Positions 45,561 to 56,826 of a stretch of DNA of 64,000 nt are shown here, piece by piece. The notes beneath the pieces are model-generated. The model did no database searches, was not told the origin of the DNA, and saw only the letters and a list, made by a program, of their open reading frames with translations. This stretch comes from Turnera subulata (lineage: Eukaryota; Streptophyta; Magnoliopsida; Malpighiales; Passifloraceae), in assembly GCA_028386065.3 (NCBI GenBank), contig JAKUCV010002879.1, positions 185,889-249,888 of the forward strand, in the 5' to 3' direction. The position numbers and the translations under genes were made by a program. Numbering within the stretch: position 1 is the stretch's first letter; each line of letters starts with the position of its first letter.

Positions 45561-46872
45561 TTACAATTACTGTTGACGTGGATTATCCAGCATCAGCTGT
45601 CTCCAAATTTACAAGTTCTAAGATCTTGGGACTTGGCCAAGCATAAAGGTCAGAAAGGCTGAGGAATTTACCCAACATCAGCTGTCTCCAAATTTAGTCC
45701 CTTGAATTCTTGCAGGAAAATTGTCGAGCCTCGCTAGATTCCAATAAAATGTCACCGGAAACATTCACCAAAAACACAGAACCGTTCTCCTACCGCTGCA
45801 GAACACCAAAAACATCACAATGTACCTGCCAACACTTCAATCAATATGTACAACCTCGAAAATCAAGATTTGAAGGACATAAAAAAAGACATAGAAAGCT
45901 CACCCACAGTTCAGATTCCCACTGTACAGTGCCGGATCAAAGCTCACCCCAGTTCAGCGACCTCTATTCCACCACCAACCCAAGACCACCATCAGCCCAC
46001 CACAACCCGACGCATCAACAACCAACAACTGCACGCCAACATTGCCCGCCGGCCATTAACCGACACAACCTAACAGAACCCATTAAACAATTAAAACTCA
46101 ACACAACAAAATGACAGAAGGAAGCAGGACGGGAGGAAGGAAAAAGAAAGGAGTAGGCGGCGGTGCTTACCGAGCAGTGGTGACGTGAATCCGGCACCTG
46201 GCCGTCCACCCGAGCGCGTCGAACACCAAAAGAAACAAAGGGGAGAAGAGGAAAGAGGAGCAGCGGCTTGGCTACGTGATCGTTGTTAGTTACAGTGAAA
46301 TTTGTAATAGAAGTCGTTTGGTTAAGTGGACGTCTTGTCACTTGGTTAGTTCTTCTTAGTCCTCATATTACGGGCAATCTATCTATATTTCTGACAACAC
46401 AAAATAAAAGGTATTATAAATTTGAAATTTTATCCAAATAAAAAGAAGTATAAACCCTGTTACCATTGACAAAAAATACTTCCACATATTTTATATAAAT
46501 TTTTTTATTGCGTAGCAAAAATTTTTAATAAAAATATAATTTAAAGAACACTAGAAATTTTGAAGCCACTCCGAGAAATAAAAATTTCATATAATTTTTT
46601 ATATATTTTAATGAAATACATAATCGTTAAAAGCAAAATACATCTTGCATAATATAAAAAATTTATTTTATTTTATCTATGATATTTAAAGTTAATATTA
46701 AATTACACTTAGAGATCAACAATTATATGCATAATATTTTATTTTTGAATAAAAAAGAGAAAATATCATATGATTCTCTAATTTTAATATTAAATTTTAC
46801 CTCTATATTTAAAAAGAAAGTTTTCAATTAACTTCATACAAAGTCACACATGGATTATAGGATAATTATCTA
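45561..46872. other. Intergenic region upstream of BRF1, no gene recognised
   Basis: CATCAGCTGTCTCCAAATTTA is repeated at 45590 and 45679. A C/A-rich segment at 45700-46340 has open frames on both strands but no domain. Its composition resembles the GC-rich leader segments inside the long LTRs of this window, so a diverged LTR fragment is possible. From 46350 it is AT-rich. Confidence 0.4.
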
Positions 46873-46953
46873 TCTATACTATCTATAAAAGCACGAAGAC
46901 ACTAAAACACAAAACAGCGAAACAGTCAAAAATACATAATTAACCCTACTTAG

Positions 46954-47443
46954 ACTAATAATGATAAATTAAATTTTACTCTTATTTTATTGAGACGACA
47001 TGTCATATAATAACGAATGACATGTAGTTTATTTATATCAATGTACTATATATAAGAGTATTGAAATTGAAAGACTGAAATATCCTTCTTTGTTTTATTA
47101 TTATATTTTAATTAATATCTTAATAGTCAATACAAAAATATCAACCTTAAAAATAATTAAGGAGCTTTAGTATTCATTAGCAGCATTAGTTTTCGAATTT
47201 AAAGATTTCACAATCCAACTGTTATTAAAATTTATTTAGTTCAATACCCAATCGTCCTCTTCTCTTTTTGTTTTGATTCAAATCTATCTCCATCACTATA
47301 ACATTGTTGCAAAACTAATAATGATAAATTAAATTTTACTCTTATTTTACTGAGACGACATGTCATATAATAACGAATGACATGTAGTTTATTTATATCA
47401 ATATACTATATATAAGAGCATTGAAATTGAAACACTGAAATAT
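46954..47443 (+). repeat. Direct repeat, 130 bp units 360 bp apart
   Basis: 46954-47086 and 47314-47443 are nearly identical. The LTR element inserted at the end of the second copy. The sequence 47087-47313 that follows copy 1 is also found after the LTR element at 55951-56178. The original arrangement was therefore a tandem duplication. Confidence 0.85.
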
Positions 47444-50400
47444 TGTAACGCCCCGATTTCTCGTCTTTAATTTATAAGAAATTTCGGATTTTGGTGATAG
47501 AAATAAAAATTAATTTCCTTGGATAGATTAATTTTAGGTTGATTTTATGTCGTATTTGAGTTTTGTCGGATATAAAATGTGTTCCGGGATGAAATACGGG
47601 GTCTACCGTAGTTTGGATAACTACGTCGTTTTAGGTTTTAGAAAAAAAAAAAAGTTAACCTGGCGGGTTGACCAAGCCAAACCAGACGACACGTCATCTG
47701 GCTGGCTAGGTCAAGCCCAGCCAGGCGTGCGACCTCCTTCCCTTCTTCTTTTTCTTTTTCTTTTCTTCCTTCCCGCTTCCTTTCCACTTTCCGCCGCTGC
47801 CTCAACGGCCATGTCTCCCACTACCTCCTTCAACGGTATGATTCTCCACCTTCTCCGCCTCTTTTCTTCTCCTATCTCTTCCTTTCCCTTCTTGGAGTTT
47901 TACCCCCAAAACCCATCACTCCTCCATCTCCTTTCTCTCTCGCCACCGACACCACCTTCTGTTCTCTTTCTCGTGTCGCCGTCGCTGGGACACGAAGCCG
48001 CCGCCACCACCACGAGTCGCAGAGGAGACTGGGACGAGGGTCGGCGTGTGCAGAATCGACGAGGCCACCAGTGAGTCGTGCCTTCGACTCCTCCGTGGTT
48101 TTTGCGTGCTCACTCGGGACAGTGGCGGCTGCGTGTGGGTGTGGGTGGTGTTGTGACTGGTGATGGCGGGTTGTGTTGTTGTCATAGTGTTGGCGTGTAG
48201 TGTCGGTGATTGTCCGGTTGTCCTCGGACCGCAAGCAGGAGGTGAGGGTCGGGTCTATGTAGCCGGTGTGTGTTGGGTCTTGGTTGTGGTGCTCGGGTTG
48301 CTGCCATTCACGGGTCTTGAGTTAGGCAGTGGGCAGCATTTTCCGGGTAAGCCTTTACTTAGCCAAATCTCCATTTAAATTAGTGTTGATGCTTCTGTGA
48401 ATATGGAAAAAAAAAAAAGGGAATTGGAATTCTGTGGGTTGTGTATTGAATTGAGTTTTGGTGTTGGATGATTGTTGGGATGATGGCAGTGCTGTGGAAG
48501 TTTTTTTCGGCGAGTTGACCGGAATCCGGCGAAGGCTCGGGTTCTGCCCAGCGGACTATATTTCTCGTTTTTACGAGTGTTAGACGGTATTATTCTTGTT
48601 TGTCTCGGTTATACCATGTATTTAAATTTTGGAATTTATTTACCGAAATACATTTATATTTATATATTTAGTGAATTGCGGTTTACCGAGAGCGGAGAGT
48701 TAGAGTGAGAATATAGGCCGATTAACCTTGGGCTCGGGATGGCTTTAGGACGGTTTTAGGAAAAAAACCGAGCCCAAGCCCAATAACCTAATTATAAAAT
48801 TAAGAACATTTCATGGACTTAAGAGATGGACTTAAGGCCTAATCTCAGATAATTAAATTACGACCTCTTTGGAAACGGGCTCGAAGCCCAATTTCATAAT
48901 CTGTAAATTTGGACTTAAGGAAGTGGGCTCTCGGCCCGGAATTCGTAATTAAGGATTTAGTGGACTTTAGGCCCGAGAATTCGATAATGGACTTAGACCG
49001 ATGAACCTTAGATTCCCAATCGTTGGAGTTATGGAATAGAAAATAACCTTTTGGACTTAGACCCGGAAATCTTATAATCGGATAGTTAAGGTCGGGAGTT
49101 ACTCGATTGGAGCATACCTTAGCATGCATATACGTTTTTACTTCAAACGTTGGTTTAGTGATTACATTGTGTACCGGTAATCAGGCACGGGAGATACCTC
49201 GAGAGCTGTAGACTCGGATCGGGGAGAAGTCGTAATCTGCATTTTTGAGGTGACATTACAAGTCTTTTTATATATGTTTTGTGAATGCATGTTGGTGTGG
49301 TTTGTTTGTTTACTTGCCTTGTTTGCTACATGCGATAATTGGAATTGTATACCTGATTGTTCTCACATGCCTAATTTTTATATGAAAAACTGTTATGAAA
49401 AACTGCTTTGGTGATGGTGTGTGGTTATGGGCCGCAGGTCCGGATGAAATAGGGACACATACAATTCACACTTCCCTGAAAGACATAATGTATCTCAACA
49501 GAAATGTAAAAACGTAATTAAGAATAAAATACTAAATTCTACTGTGTATCGGTTGGTAGCCCCGAGGGAGGGTTGGGTACCCTCGGGTCACTTTATGCTG
49601 TTTAGCATGGTATCCCAGGGGATGTAGGTGCACCCCTGGAAGACTTGCACCGGTTAGGTGTGTCTGAGTGTACCCTCAGGTAGCTAGCGGCCACTCGAGA
49701 TTTTTCAGTGGTTTTTTGCCTCAGAATCTACCCCTTCTGAGGTTCGACATTTGGGTTTCACACCCTGATCTGATCAGATGCGCTACCGAGACTTGACTCA
49801 CAGTAGAGGGCCCATAATGATAATAATAATTAAAACAATAAAATAACGCTTTAAATCTAAATAATAAGAACAATAATACAATAAGATGTTTATGTGTTGG
49901 TGTGTGATTCTGATTTGCTTGTATGCGGTACTTGTGCTCGTGAACTACTCACCCTACGAGCATGACTTCACTTTCATGTATACTTAGACTTTTAATGTTC
50001 ACTGAGTAGGCGACTCACATAATCGCCACCGTTGTTTTCCAGACTTTAGTTAGCGTGCTGCCTCACCCTTACCCTCGACTCGGAGATCTGACGCGGATAC
50101 TTCAGCAGGTAGTTGTGCATCATTTCTCGGTTGGATCCATAGGGCCATCTGCATGTTATTTTCTACTTTGTTTTTTTTTTTATTTATTACTTTCATCTTC
50201 CGCTGCATGAGTAATAATTCGAGATGTCATAAATGTTTTACATTTATATTGGCGGGTTGCCGGAGCTTAATTTTGTGATATTATTTCGGCGTGATGCCGT
50301 GGTGGCTTACGACTTGATAAGCCGGTTGATCTCATTTATTCTTTTTTTATGACATCTCGTTGTTAATAAATTTTTATGGAAAATGTTTGTATGCTGAGGC

Positions 50401-50495
50401 ATCGGTATTCGTATCCCGGGTTTCAAGAGTATTTTGATTATTCTCTTTCATTTAAATATTTTATTTTATTAAATTGGGATACGGGCTTCCACAGT
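47444..50495 (+). repeat. 5' LTR, 3052 bp
   Basis: Direct copy of 52910-55950. A GC-rich island at about 47690-48350 (48 to 70 percent by eye) is set in otherwise AT-rich sequence and contains a pyrimidine-rich TCTTCTTTTTC tract. At 49545-49690 short hairpin-forming CCGAGGG/CCCTCGG and CCCAGGGG/CCCCTGG pairs occur. Confidence 0.92.
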
Positions 50496-50627
50496 TGGTA
50501 GTGGAGCGGGCTTCAGATCTTTGGGTTTTCAAAGTGATTTTTCCTTCCCCTGTGCATACGCCTGTTCTGGATTTATAATTTCTAAAGAAACATTTTTCGA
50601 CTTGTTTGCATTCATATAGGCATTATT

Positions 50628-50684
50628 ATGGATCCACCGCAAGACTTGTACAATGTTGAAGGACAGGATGAATTGATGCCATAA
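50628..50684 (+). pseudogene. Gag start remnant, 18 codons
   Basis: ATG GAT CCA CCG begins 132 bp after the PBS, where gag of related elements starts. The frame is MDPPQDLYNVEGQDELMP followed by TAA. Nothing gag-like follows, so this is the truncated stump of gag. Confidence 0.5.
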
Positions 50685-50819
50685 ATAAACGAAAATACAA
50701 ATATTATTAATATTGCAAATACTGATATTTCAAAGGGGAAACATTACATTGATCTTGATATTTTATAAAAAGGGAAATATTACAACGATTTTGATATTTT
50801 AGTAAAATAGAAAATATAT

Positions 50820-51503
50820 TTAACGGTTCGGAACAACGTTGACACGGAAGCTGTTTGGATCGCTGTTAATGTTGACCGTGACTCTGTCGCTCCAAGAGAA
50901 CCACATGCCGCCCCTGTCGCGCTGGCCAGGAATCTCGAACCGGTTAGCTTGAGGGAACCGGAGTGGGATGAGACCGTGATCGTCCCGTGGTTGCCACTGT
51001 GTCTCCGTCAGAAGAACCATATTCGGTTTGTACTGGTTCTTCAAGTCCCTCAGCGTGCGTGAGAACTCCTGGGCACGCCTTGCAACTCCTCTGCAGGTCC
51101 ACACCAGCAGCCGTGCCTTTGGCCAAGTGGGAGGTAAGCGCGTCATCCTGGGCATGCTTTGGGCCGTCATCGCGAGCTGGTAGTATGCGCCTTGCTCCAC
51201 AGTCTGGCAAGTGGACTCCAGGTTGAACTCCTGAAGCCTGTCGGAGATGAAGAACATCACGGAGTTTGCCGATCCGTAGTAGGATGTCCTCAGAGTGTTG
51301 TGGTCCTCTTGGAAGAACACCTCTTCCATTGGAGTGACGAAGAACTGTGACGAGTAGAGTTCGTCAACGAAGACCAGCCGGGGCATCCTGCCGAGCTCGT
51401 TCGGTAGTTCCTCCGGACGTTCGTTGACCATGCTGTAGGCCAGTTGGTTCCTTCTGCCAAGGTTGGCACCTTCGACGAAGAAAACCGATGATGGGGCAGG
51501 CAT
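50820..51503 (-). CDS. Antisense ORF A, unknown N-terminus fused to LINE endonuclease-like segment
   Basis: 227 codons, antisense to the LTRs. Residues 1-125 match nothing I know. Residues about 129-225 resemble the N-terminal half of a plant L1 EEP endonuclease: ARLLVWTCRGVARRAQEF, then MVLLTETQ, then GGMWFSWSDRVTVNI. The family has Asn in WNCRG, where this protein has TCRG. The Glu of LTET is kept, and the catalytic C-terminal half (GDFN, H) is absent, so it should not be an active nuclease. A TATA box lies about 110 bp upstream at 51613-51620. A captured, rearranged LINE piece is the simplest reading, and an expressed accessory protein is possible. Confidence 0.55.
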   Translation of the reverse strand: MPAPSSVFFVEGANLGRRNQLAYSMVNERPEELPNELGRMPRLVFVDELYSSQFFVTPMEEVFFQEDHNTLRTSYYGSANSVMFFISDRLQEFNLESTCQTVEQGAYYQLAMTAQSMPRMTRLPPTWPKARLLVWTCRGVARRAQEFSRTLRDLKNQYKPNMVLLTETQWQPRDDHGLIPLRFPQANRFEIPGQRDRGGMWFSWSDRVTVNINSDPNSFRVNVVPNR

Positions 51504-51625
51504 TGTGTTTGGGCGTGTAGGTGTTTCGTTTTTCTAGAGTTTTGAGGTTTCTTTGTCTGGGCGTGTGGTTGCCTTAAAAAGCTTTTGATGACTTACTCCT
51601 CACCCTACCATCTTTTATAACCTTA
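51504..51625 (-). promoter_or_regulatory. Promoter of antisense ORF A
   Basis: TTATAAAAG at 51612-51620 on the minus strand is a canonical plant TATA box. The 80 bp between the expected start site and the ATG are A/C-rich, as in plant 5' leaders. Confidence 0.55.
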
Positions 51626-52290
51626 GGAGGAGCGTGTTTATCGCTTTCGAAGTTCAAGTTTTTGCTTTTGAAATTTTACCGTTGCCTCATTTATTGCTTC
51701 GACACGCTATGTGTTTGTTTTTCGGGCAACAAATGCCAGAGTTTGTCAGTCCTTTTCTACCTTACAATTTCCAATTTCCTGGGCTACATCATTTTAGTCT
51801 CCTTAAGACTTGTTCCTACATCCTTTGTCACATGCACTCGTGACCGTTGTGGCTAGACCGTGGGGACCACACCTCGAGTAGAGTGCGTGTGCGACAAGCT
51901 TACAGCTGTTCGGACAGCATGGAGAGATACGAGACTTGACCGACATTTTTGGCTCAAGTGGACTTTAGGGACAAGTGGGTAATGTTTCTTTCGAGGAAAC
52001 AGGATGTTCCCGTGATCGTCGCCTTGCGAGTTAACGGACGTCTTTTCCACGAGGGAAACCAACGTCACCGTTAGCTGTGTGCGTTACGTTTCTCGGGATC
52101 AAGGATGTTTACGATCGATCTAGAGCCCGAGCACGGAAATGTGTTTTGTTTTAATTTCTCAATGTTTTGATGTTACCACCCCAGTGCTATTTCGTTTATA
52201 ATTCCTAATGTCTGATTTCATATCTTTATTGCTGGTTTTTTTTAATCGGCTTAACACGAGATTTCGTAATAGAAGAGTTTTGATTTAAGA
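51626..52290. other. Internal region between the two antisense cassettes
   Basis: About 665 bp with only short frames and no motif. It includes the direct phrase CGTTAGCTGTGTGCGTTACG near 52070. Confidence 0.4.
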
Positions 52291-52301
52291 AGAAAGCTTA
52301 T

Positions 52302-52307
52302 TTTATT
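52302..52307 (-). terminator. Poly(A) signal of antisense ORF B
   Basis: AATAAA on the minus strand, 36 bp after the stop codon of ORF B, at normal distance for a plant polyadenylation signal. Confidence 0.5.
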
Positions 52308-52342
52308 GATTTCATAACATTTTACAACAAAGGAGAAGCACT

Positions 52343-52720
52343 CTATGGAGTTACATGATTTTTCAGATCTTTTACAAGTTCTTGTATGTTCGCGATCTGA
52401 GAAGAGAGTCCCATACAGGCCAGTTCAATCTGCATCACTGCTGAGCTGACCTTCTTCAGTGAGGAGTCCAGCTGCTTCATTGTCAGCAGTGGAGTGCTGC
52501 TTTCAGCGGTTGCCTTGCCCTTCTTATCCTCAGTTTTCTTGTTGACACGTTTCTTTTGCCGTCTTAGGGGAACCACCATATGCTCCTTCAGGCCGATGAT
52601 GTTGGTCTTGAACCGCTTCTTAGGAGGTTCCTCATCGGAGCTTGTCGGGAAAGCAGTGCCACCGATGTAGCTGTTATCCTCTGAGTCGGAGGTAGTACGG
52701 GAACTTAGTGGTGAGTCCAT
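52343..52720 (-). CDS. Antisense ORF B, basic coiled-coil protein
   Basis: 125 codons, antisense to its LTR element. The Ser-rich N-terminus starts MDSPLSSRTTSDSEDNSYIG. A basic stretch follows with PPKKRFKT and RRQKKRVNKK, which looks like a bipartite nuclear localisation signal. The C-terminal 45 residues have heptad-like spacing of L, V and I (LDSSLKKVSSAVMQIELA to ELVKDLKNHV), suggesting a coiled coil. A diverged copy occurs at 63332 beside a different LTR element, with about two thirds of residues shared by eye and the same start context. It has its own TATA box and poly(A) signal. No known family was recognised. Confidence 0.65.
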   Translation of the reverse strand: MDSPLSSRTTSDSEDNSYIGGTAFPTSSDEEPPKKRFKTNIIGLKEHMVVPLRRQKKRVNKKTEDKKGKATAESSTPLLTMKQLDSSLKKVSSAVMQIELACMGLSSQIANIQELVKDLKNHVTP

Positions 52721-52860
52721 GGTTGAGAGTGAGTTCTCAGTTATGAGGTTCGGTTTATATAGGCGGAGGAAATGTCACCTAAGGGTATATGCATTATCTC
52801 GCATTGAGTTTGGACACCTGGTAGAGCACTCCAGAAGCTTATCGTGGTAGGGCCTACGGA
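52721..52860 (-). promoter_or_regulatory. Conserved promoter of antisense ORF B
   Basis: TATATAAA at 52754-52761 on the minus strand, 34 bp from the ATG. The 140 bp upstream align with 63205-63331 of the other copy: ACCACG, TTCTGG, CCAGGTGTCCAAACTC, GAGATA, TATACCCTTA. The spacing of TATA to ATG is the same in both (about 35 bp). Confidence 0.7.
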
Positions 52861-52909
52861 GTTGATGATTGAATTTCGAGGACGAAATTTTTTTTTAGGT
52901 GGGTAGAAC

Positions 52910-55900
52910 TGTAACGCCCCGATTTCTCGTCTTTAATTTATAAGAAATTTTGGATTTTGGTGATAGAAATAAAATTTAATTTCCTTGGATAGATTAATTT
53001 TAGGTTGATTTTATGTCGTATTTGAGTTTTGTCGGATATAAAACGTGTTCCGGGATGAAATACGGGGTCTACCGTAGTTTGGATAAAACTACGTCGTTTT
53101 AGGTTTTAGAAAAAAAAAAGTCAACCTGGCGGGTTGACCAAGCCAAACCAGACGACACGTCGTCTGGCTAGCTAGGTCAAGCCCAGCCAGGCGTGCGACC
53201 ACCTTCCCTTCTTCTTTTTCTTTTCTTCCTTCCCGTTTCCTCTCCACTTTCCGCCGCTGCCTCAACGGCCATGCCTCCCACTACCTCCTTCAACGGTATG
53301 ATTCTCCACCATCTTCACCTCTTTTCTTCTCCTATCTCTTCCTTTCCCTTCTTGGAGTTTTACCCCCAAAACCCATCACTCCTCCATCTCCTTTCTCTCT
53401 CGCCACCGACACCACCTTCTGTTCTCTTTCTCGTGTCGCCGTCGCTGGGACACGAAGCCGCCGCCACCACCACGAGTCGCAGAGGAGACTGGGACGAGGG
53501 TCGGCGTGTGCAGAATCGACGAGGCCACCAGTGAGTCGTGCCTTCGACTCCTCCGTGGTTTTTGCGTGCTCACTCGGGACAGTGGCGGTTGCGTGTGGGG
53601 GTGGGTGGTGTTGTGACTGGTGATGGCGGGTTGTGTTGTTGTCATAGTGTTGGCGTGTAGTGTCGGTGATTGTCCGGTTGTCCTCGGACCGCAAGCAGGA
53701 GGTGAGGGTCGGGTCTGTGTAGCCGGTGTGTGTTGGGTCTTGGTTGTGGTGCTCGGGTTGCTGCCATTCACGGGTCTTGAGTTAGGCAGTGGGCAGCATT
53801 TTCCGGGTAAGCCTTTACTTAGCCAAATCTCCATTTAAATTAGTGTTGATGCTTCTGTGAATATGGAAAAAAAATAGGGAATTGGAATTCTGTGGGTTGT
53901 GTATTGAATTGAGTTTTGGTGTTGGATGATTGTTGGGATGATGGCAGTGCTGTGGAAGTTTTTTTTGGCGAGTTGACCGGAATCCGGCGAAGGCTCGGGT
54001 TCTGCCCAGCGGACTATATTTCTCGTTTTTACGAGTGTTAGACGGTATTATTCTTGTTTGTCTCGGTTATACCATGTATTTAAATTTTGGAATTTATTTA
54101 CCGAAATACATTTATATTTATATATTTAGTGAATTGCGGTTTACCGAGAGCGGAGAGTTAGAGTGAGAATATAGGCCGATTAACCTTGGGCTCGGGATGG
54201 CTTTAGGACGGTTTTAGGAAAAAAACCGAGCCCAAGCCCAATAACCTAATTATAAAATTAAGAACATTTCATGGACTTAAGAGATGGACTTAAGGCCTAA
54301 TCTCAGATAATTAAATTACGACCTCTTTGGAAACGGGCTCGAAGCCCAATTTCATAATCTGTAAAGTTGGACTTAAGGAAGTGGGCTCTCGGCCCGGAAT
54401 TCGTAATTAAGGATTTAGTGGACTTTAGGCCCGAGAATTCGATAATGGACTTAGACTGATGAACCTTAGATTCCCAATCATTGGAGTTATGGAATAGAAA
54501 ATAACCTTTTGGACTTAGACCCGGAAATCTTATAATCGGATAGTTAAGGTCGGGAGTTACTCGATTGGAGCATACCTTAGCATGCATATACGTTTTTACT
54601 TCAAACATTGGTTTAGTGATTACATTGTGTACCGGTAATCAGGCACGGGAGATACCTCGAGAGCTGTCGACTCAGATCGGGAAGAAGACGTAATCTGCAT
54701 TTTTGAGGTGACATTACAAGTCTTTTTATATATGTTTTGTGAATGCAAGTTGGTGTGGTTTGTTTGTTTACTTGCCTTGTTTGCTACATGCGATGATTGG
54801 AATTGTATACCTGATTGTTCTCACATGCCTAATTTTTATATGAAAAACTGTTATGAAAAACTGCTTTGGTGATGGTGTGTGGTTATGGGCCGCAGGTCCG
54901 GATGAAACAGGGACACATACAATTCACACTTCCCTGAAAGACATAATGTATCTCAACGGAAATGTAAAAACGTAATTAAGAATAAAATACTAAATTCTAC
55001 TGTGTATCGGTTGGTAGCCCCGAGGGAGGGTTGGGTACCCTCGGGTCACTTTATGCTGTTTAGCATGGTATCCCAGGGGATGTAGGTGCAGCCCTGGAAG
55101 ACTTGCACCGGTTAGGTGTGTCTGAGTGCACCCTCAGGTAGCTAGGGGCTACTCGAGATTTTTCAGTGGTTTTTGGCCTCAGAATCTACCCCTTCTGAGG
55201 TTCGACATTTGGGTTTCACACCCTGATCTGATCAGATGCGCTACCGAGACTTGACTCACAGTAGAGGGCCCATAATGATAATAATAATTAAAACAATAAA
55301 ATAACGCTTTAAATCTAAATAATAAGAACAATAATACAATAAGATGTTTATGTGTTGGTGTGTGATTCTGATTTGCTTGTATGCGGTACTTGTGCTCGTG
55401 AACTACTCACCCTACGAGCATGACTTCATTTTCATGTATACTTAGACTTTTAATGTTCACTGAGTAGGCGACTCACATAATCGCCACCGTTGTTTTTCAG
55501 ACTTTAGTTAGCGTGCTGCCTCACCCTTACCCTCGACTCGGAGATCTGACGCGGATACTTCAGCAGGTAGTTGTGCATCATTTCTCGGTTGGATCCATAG
55601 GGCCATCTGCATGTTATTTTCTACTTTGTTTTTTTTTTATTTATTACTTTCATCTTCCGCTGCATGAGTAATAATTCGAGATGTCATAAATGTTTTACAT
55701 TTATATCGGCGGGTTGCCGGAGCTTAATTTTGTGATATTATTTCGGCGTGATGCCGTGGTGGCTTACGACTTGATAAGCCGGTTGATCTCATTTATTCTT
55801 TTTTTATGACATCTCGTTGTTAATAAATTTTTATGGAAAATTTTTGTATGCTGAGGCATCGGTATTCGTATCCCGGGTTTCAAGAGTATTTTGATTATTC

Positions 55901-55950
55901 TCTTTCATTTAAATATTTTATTTTATTAAATTGGGATACGGGCTTCCACA
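52910..55950 (+). repeat. 3' LTR, 3041 bp
   Basis: Direct copy of 47444-50495. Preceded by the polypurine tract AGGTGGGTAGAAC and followed by the duplicated target AATAT. Confidence 0.92.
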
Positions 55951-56532
55951 AATATCCTTCTTTGTTTTATTATTATATTTTAATTAATATCATAATAGTC
56001 AATACAAAAATATCAACCTTAAAAATAATTAAGGAGCTTTAGTATTCATTAGCAGCATTAGTTTTCGAATTTAAAGATTTCACAATCCAACTGTTATTAA
56101 AATTTATTTAGTTCAATACCCAATCGTCCTCTTCTCTTTTTGTTTTGATTCAAATCTATCTCCATCACTATAACATTATTGCTTTGCAATTCCTCCTTGC
56201 TAATATTTTTTCCTCTAGGCAAATTCTCCATACTAGCAACACATTAGCAATAACGAATGAACCAACTGGCACCAATTTTATTTTTGTTTTTCGACAACTT
56301 CATGTATTTGTTTTCGACAACTTAATATAATTTTGTTGGCACCTGTTTTTTTTTTCATGCTTCTTTTTTAACATAGTATAGATTATATGTCAAGTAACAA
56401 GCGATCCACACCAATAACTTTTCTGTTTTCTGTTTTGGTTTTTCTTTTTTAATATAGTATAGATTATATTCCATTCTTATTTTATTATTTTATTTATATT
56501 TATTTTGTGCCGACCGGCACCAGCATTACTTA

Positions 56533-56826
56533 TAATATATCAAAAAAGTTAGTAAACTATAAAAAATAATATACAAGTCTATATAATTAGAAAAATAATT
56601 AACATCAATTTGAAAGTAAGAATGAAAAATCTATATTAGAGAAAATAATGGAAAGGAAAGCATGAACGCAAAAATGAATACGAGCTTTGAAAATATATTA
56701 TGTCTCATAGAAATAAATAATTATGGAGCCGATTATAAAAAAAAATGTGATTTATATTATATTATATATATATAATATTATAAATTTAGTTAACAATCAT
56801 TAAAAAAATAGACTAATAATACTTTT
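56533..56826. other. AT-rich spacer
   Basis: No coding region. It contains TA-rich runs (56755-56780) and nothing else recognised. Confidence 0.4.

Larger units (their letters stand above)
47444..55950 (+). mobile_element. Young non-autonomous LTR retrotransposon with antisense ORFs
   Basis: 5' LTR 47444-50495 (3052 bp) and 3' LTR 52910-55950 (3041 bp), TGTAACGCCCC to CTTCCACA, with TSD AATAT at 47439-47443 and 55951-55955. The LTRs differ only by scattered substitutions and small indels, so insertion is recent. PBS GTTGGTAGTGGAGCGGGC (iMet-like) at 50496. Before the 3' LTR lies GGACGAAATTT, then AGGTGGGTAGAAC, as in Tekay/Del-type chromoviruses. The 2414 bp internal region holds an 18-codon gag start and no protease, RT or integrase. 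Two antisense ORFs with their own TATA boxes occupy it. Confidence 0.9.
46873..56532 (+). mobile_element. Helitron-like non-autonomous element, split by an LTR element
   Basis: Starts TCTATACTATCTATAAAAGC, a typical plant Helitron 5' end, preceded by A. Near the other end is the perfect hairpin GTGCCGACCGGCAC (56507-56520), 12 bases before a CTTA (canonical Helitrons end CTRR) that is followed by T. Without the 8.5 kb LTR element the sequence is about 1.15 kb and AT-rich. Related 5'-end-like phrases, ACTATATATAAGAGYATTGAAATTGAAA, recur near 47045 and 47405, suggesting head-to-tail copies. The 3' terminal tetranucleotide is not canonical, so this is tentative. Confidence 0.45.

Noticed and set aside
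45710..46341. Possible divergent gene upstream of BRF1
   Set aside because: Frames on both strands are low-complexity without domain or convincing promoter, so no gene is called.
47547..48234. ORFs of 120-175 codons on both strands, repeated at 53193-53834
   Set aside because: They are the two copies of the GC-rich part of the LTR. Overlapping open frames on both strands are a composition effect.
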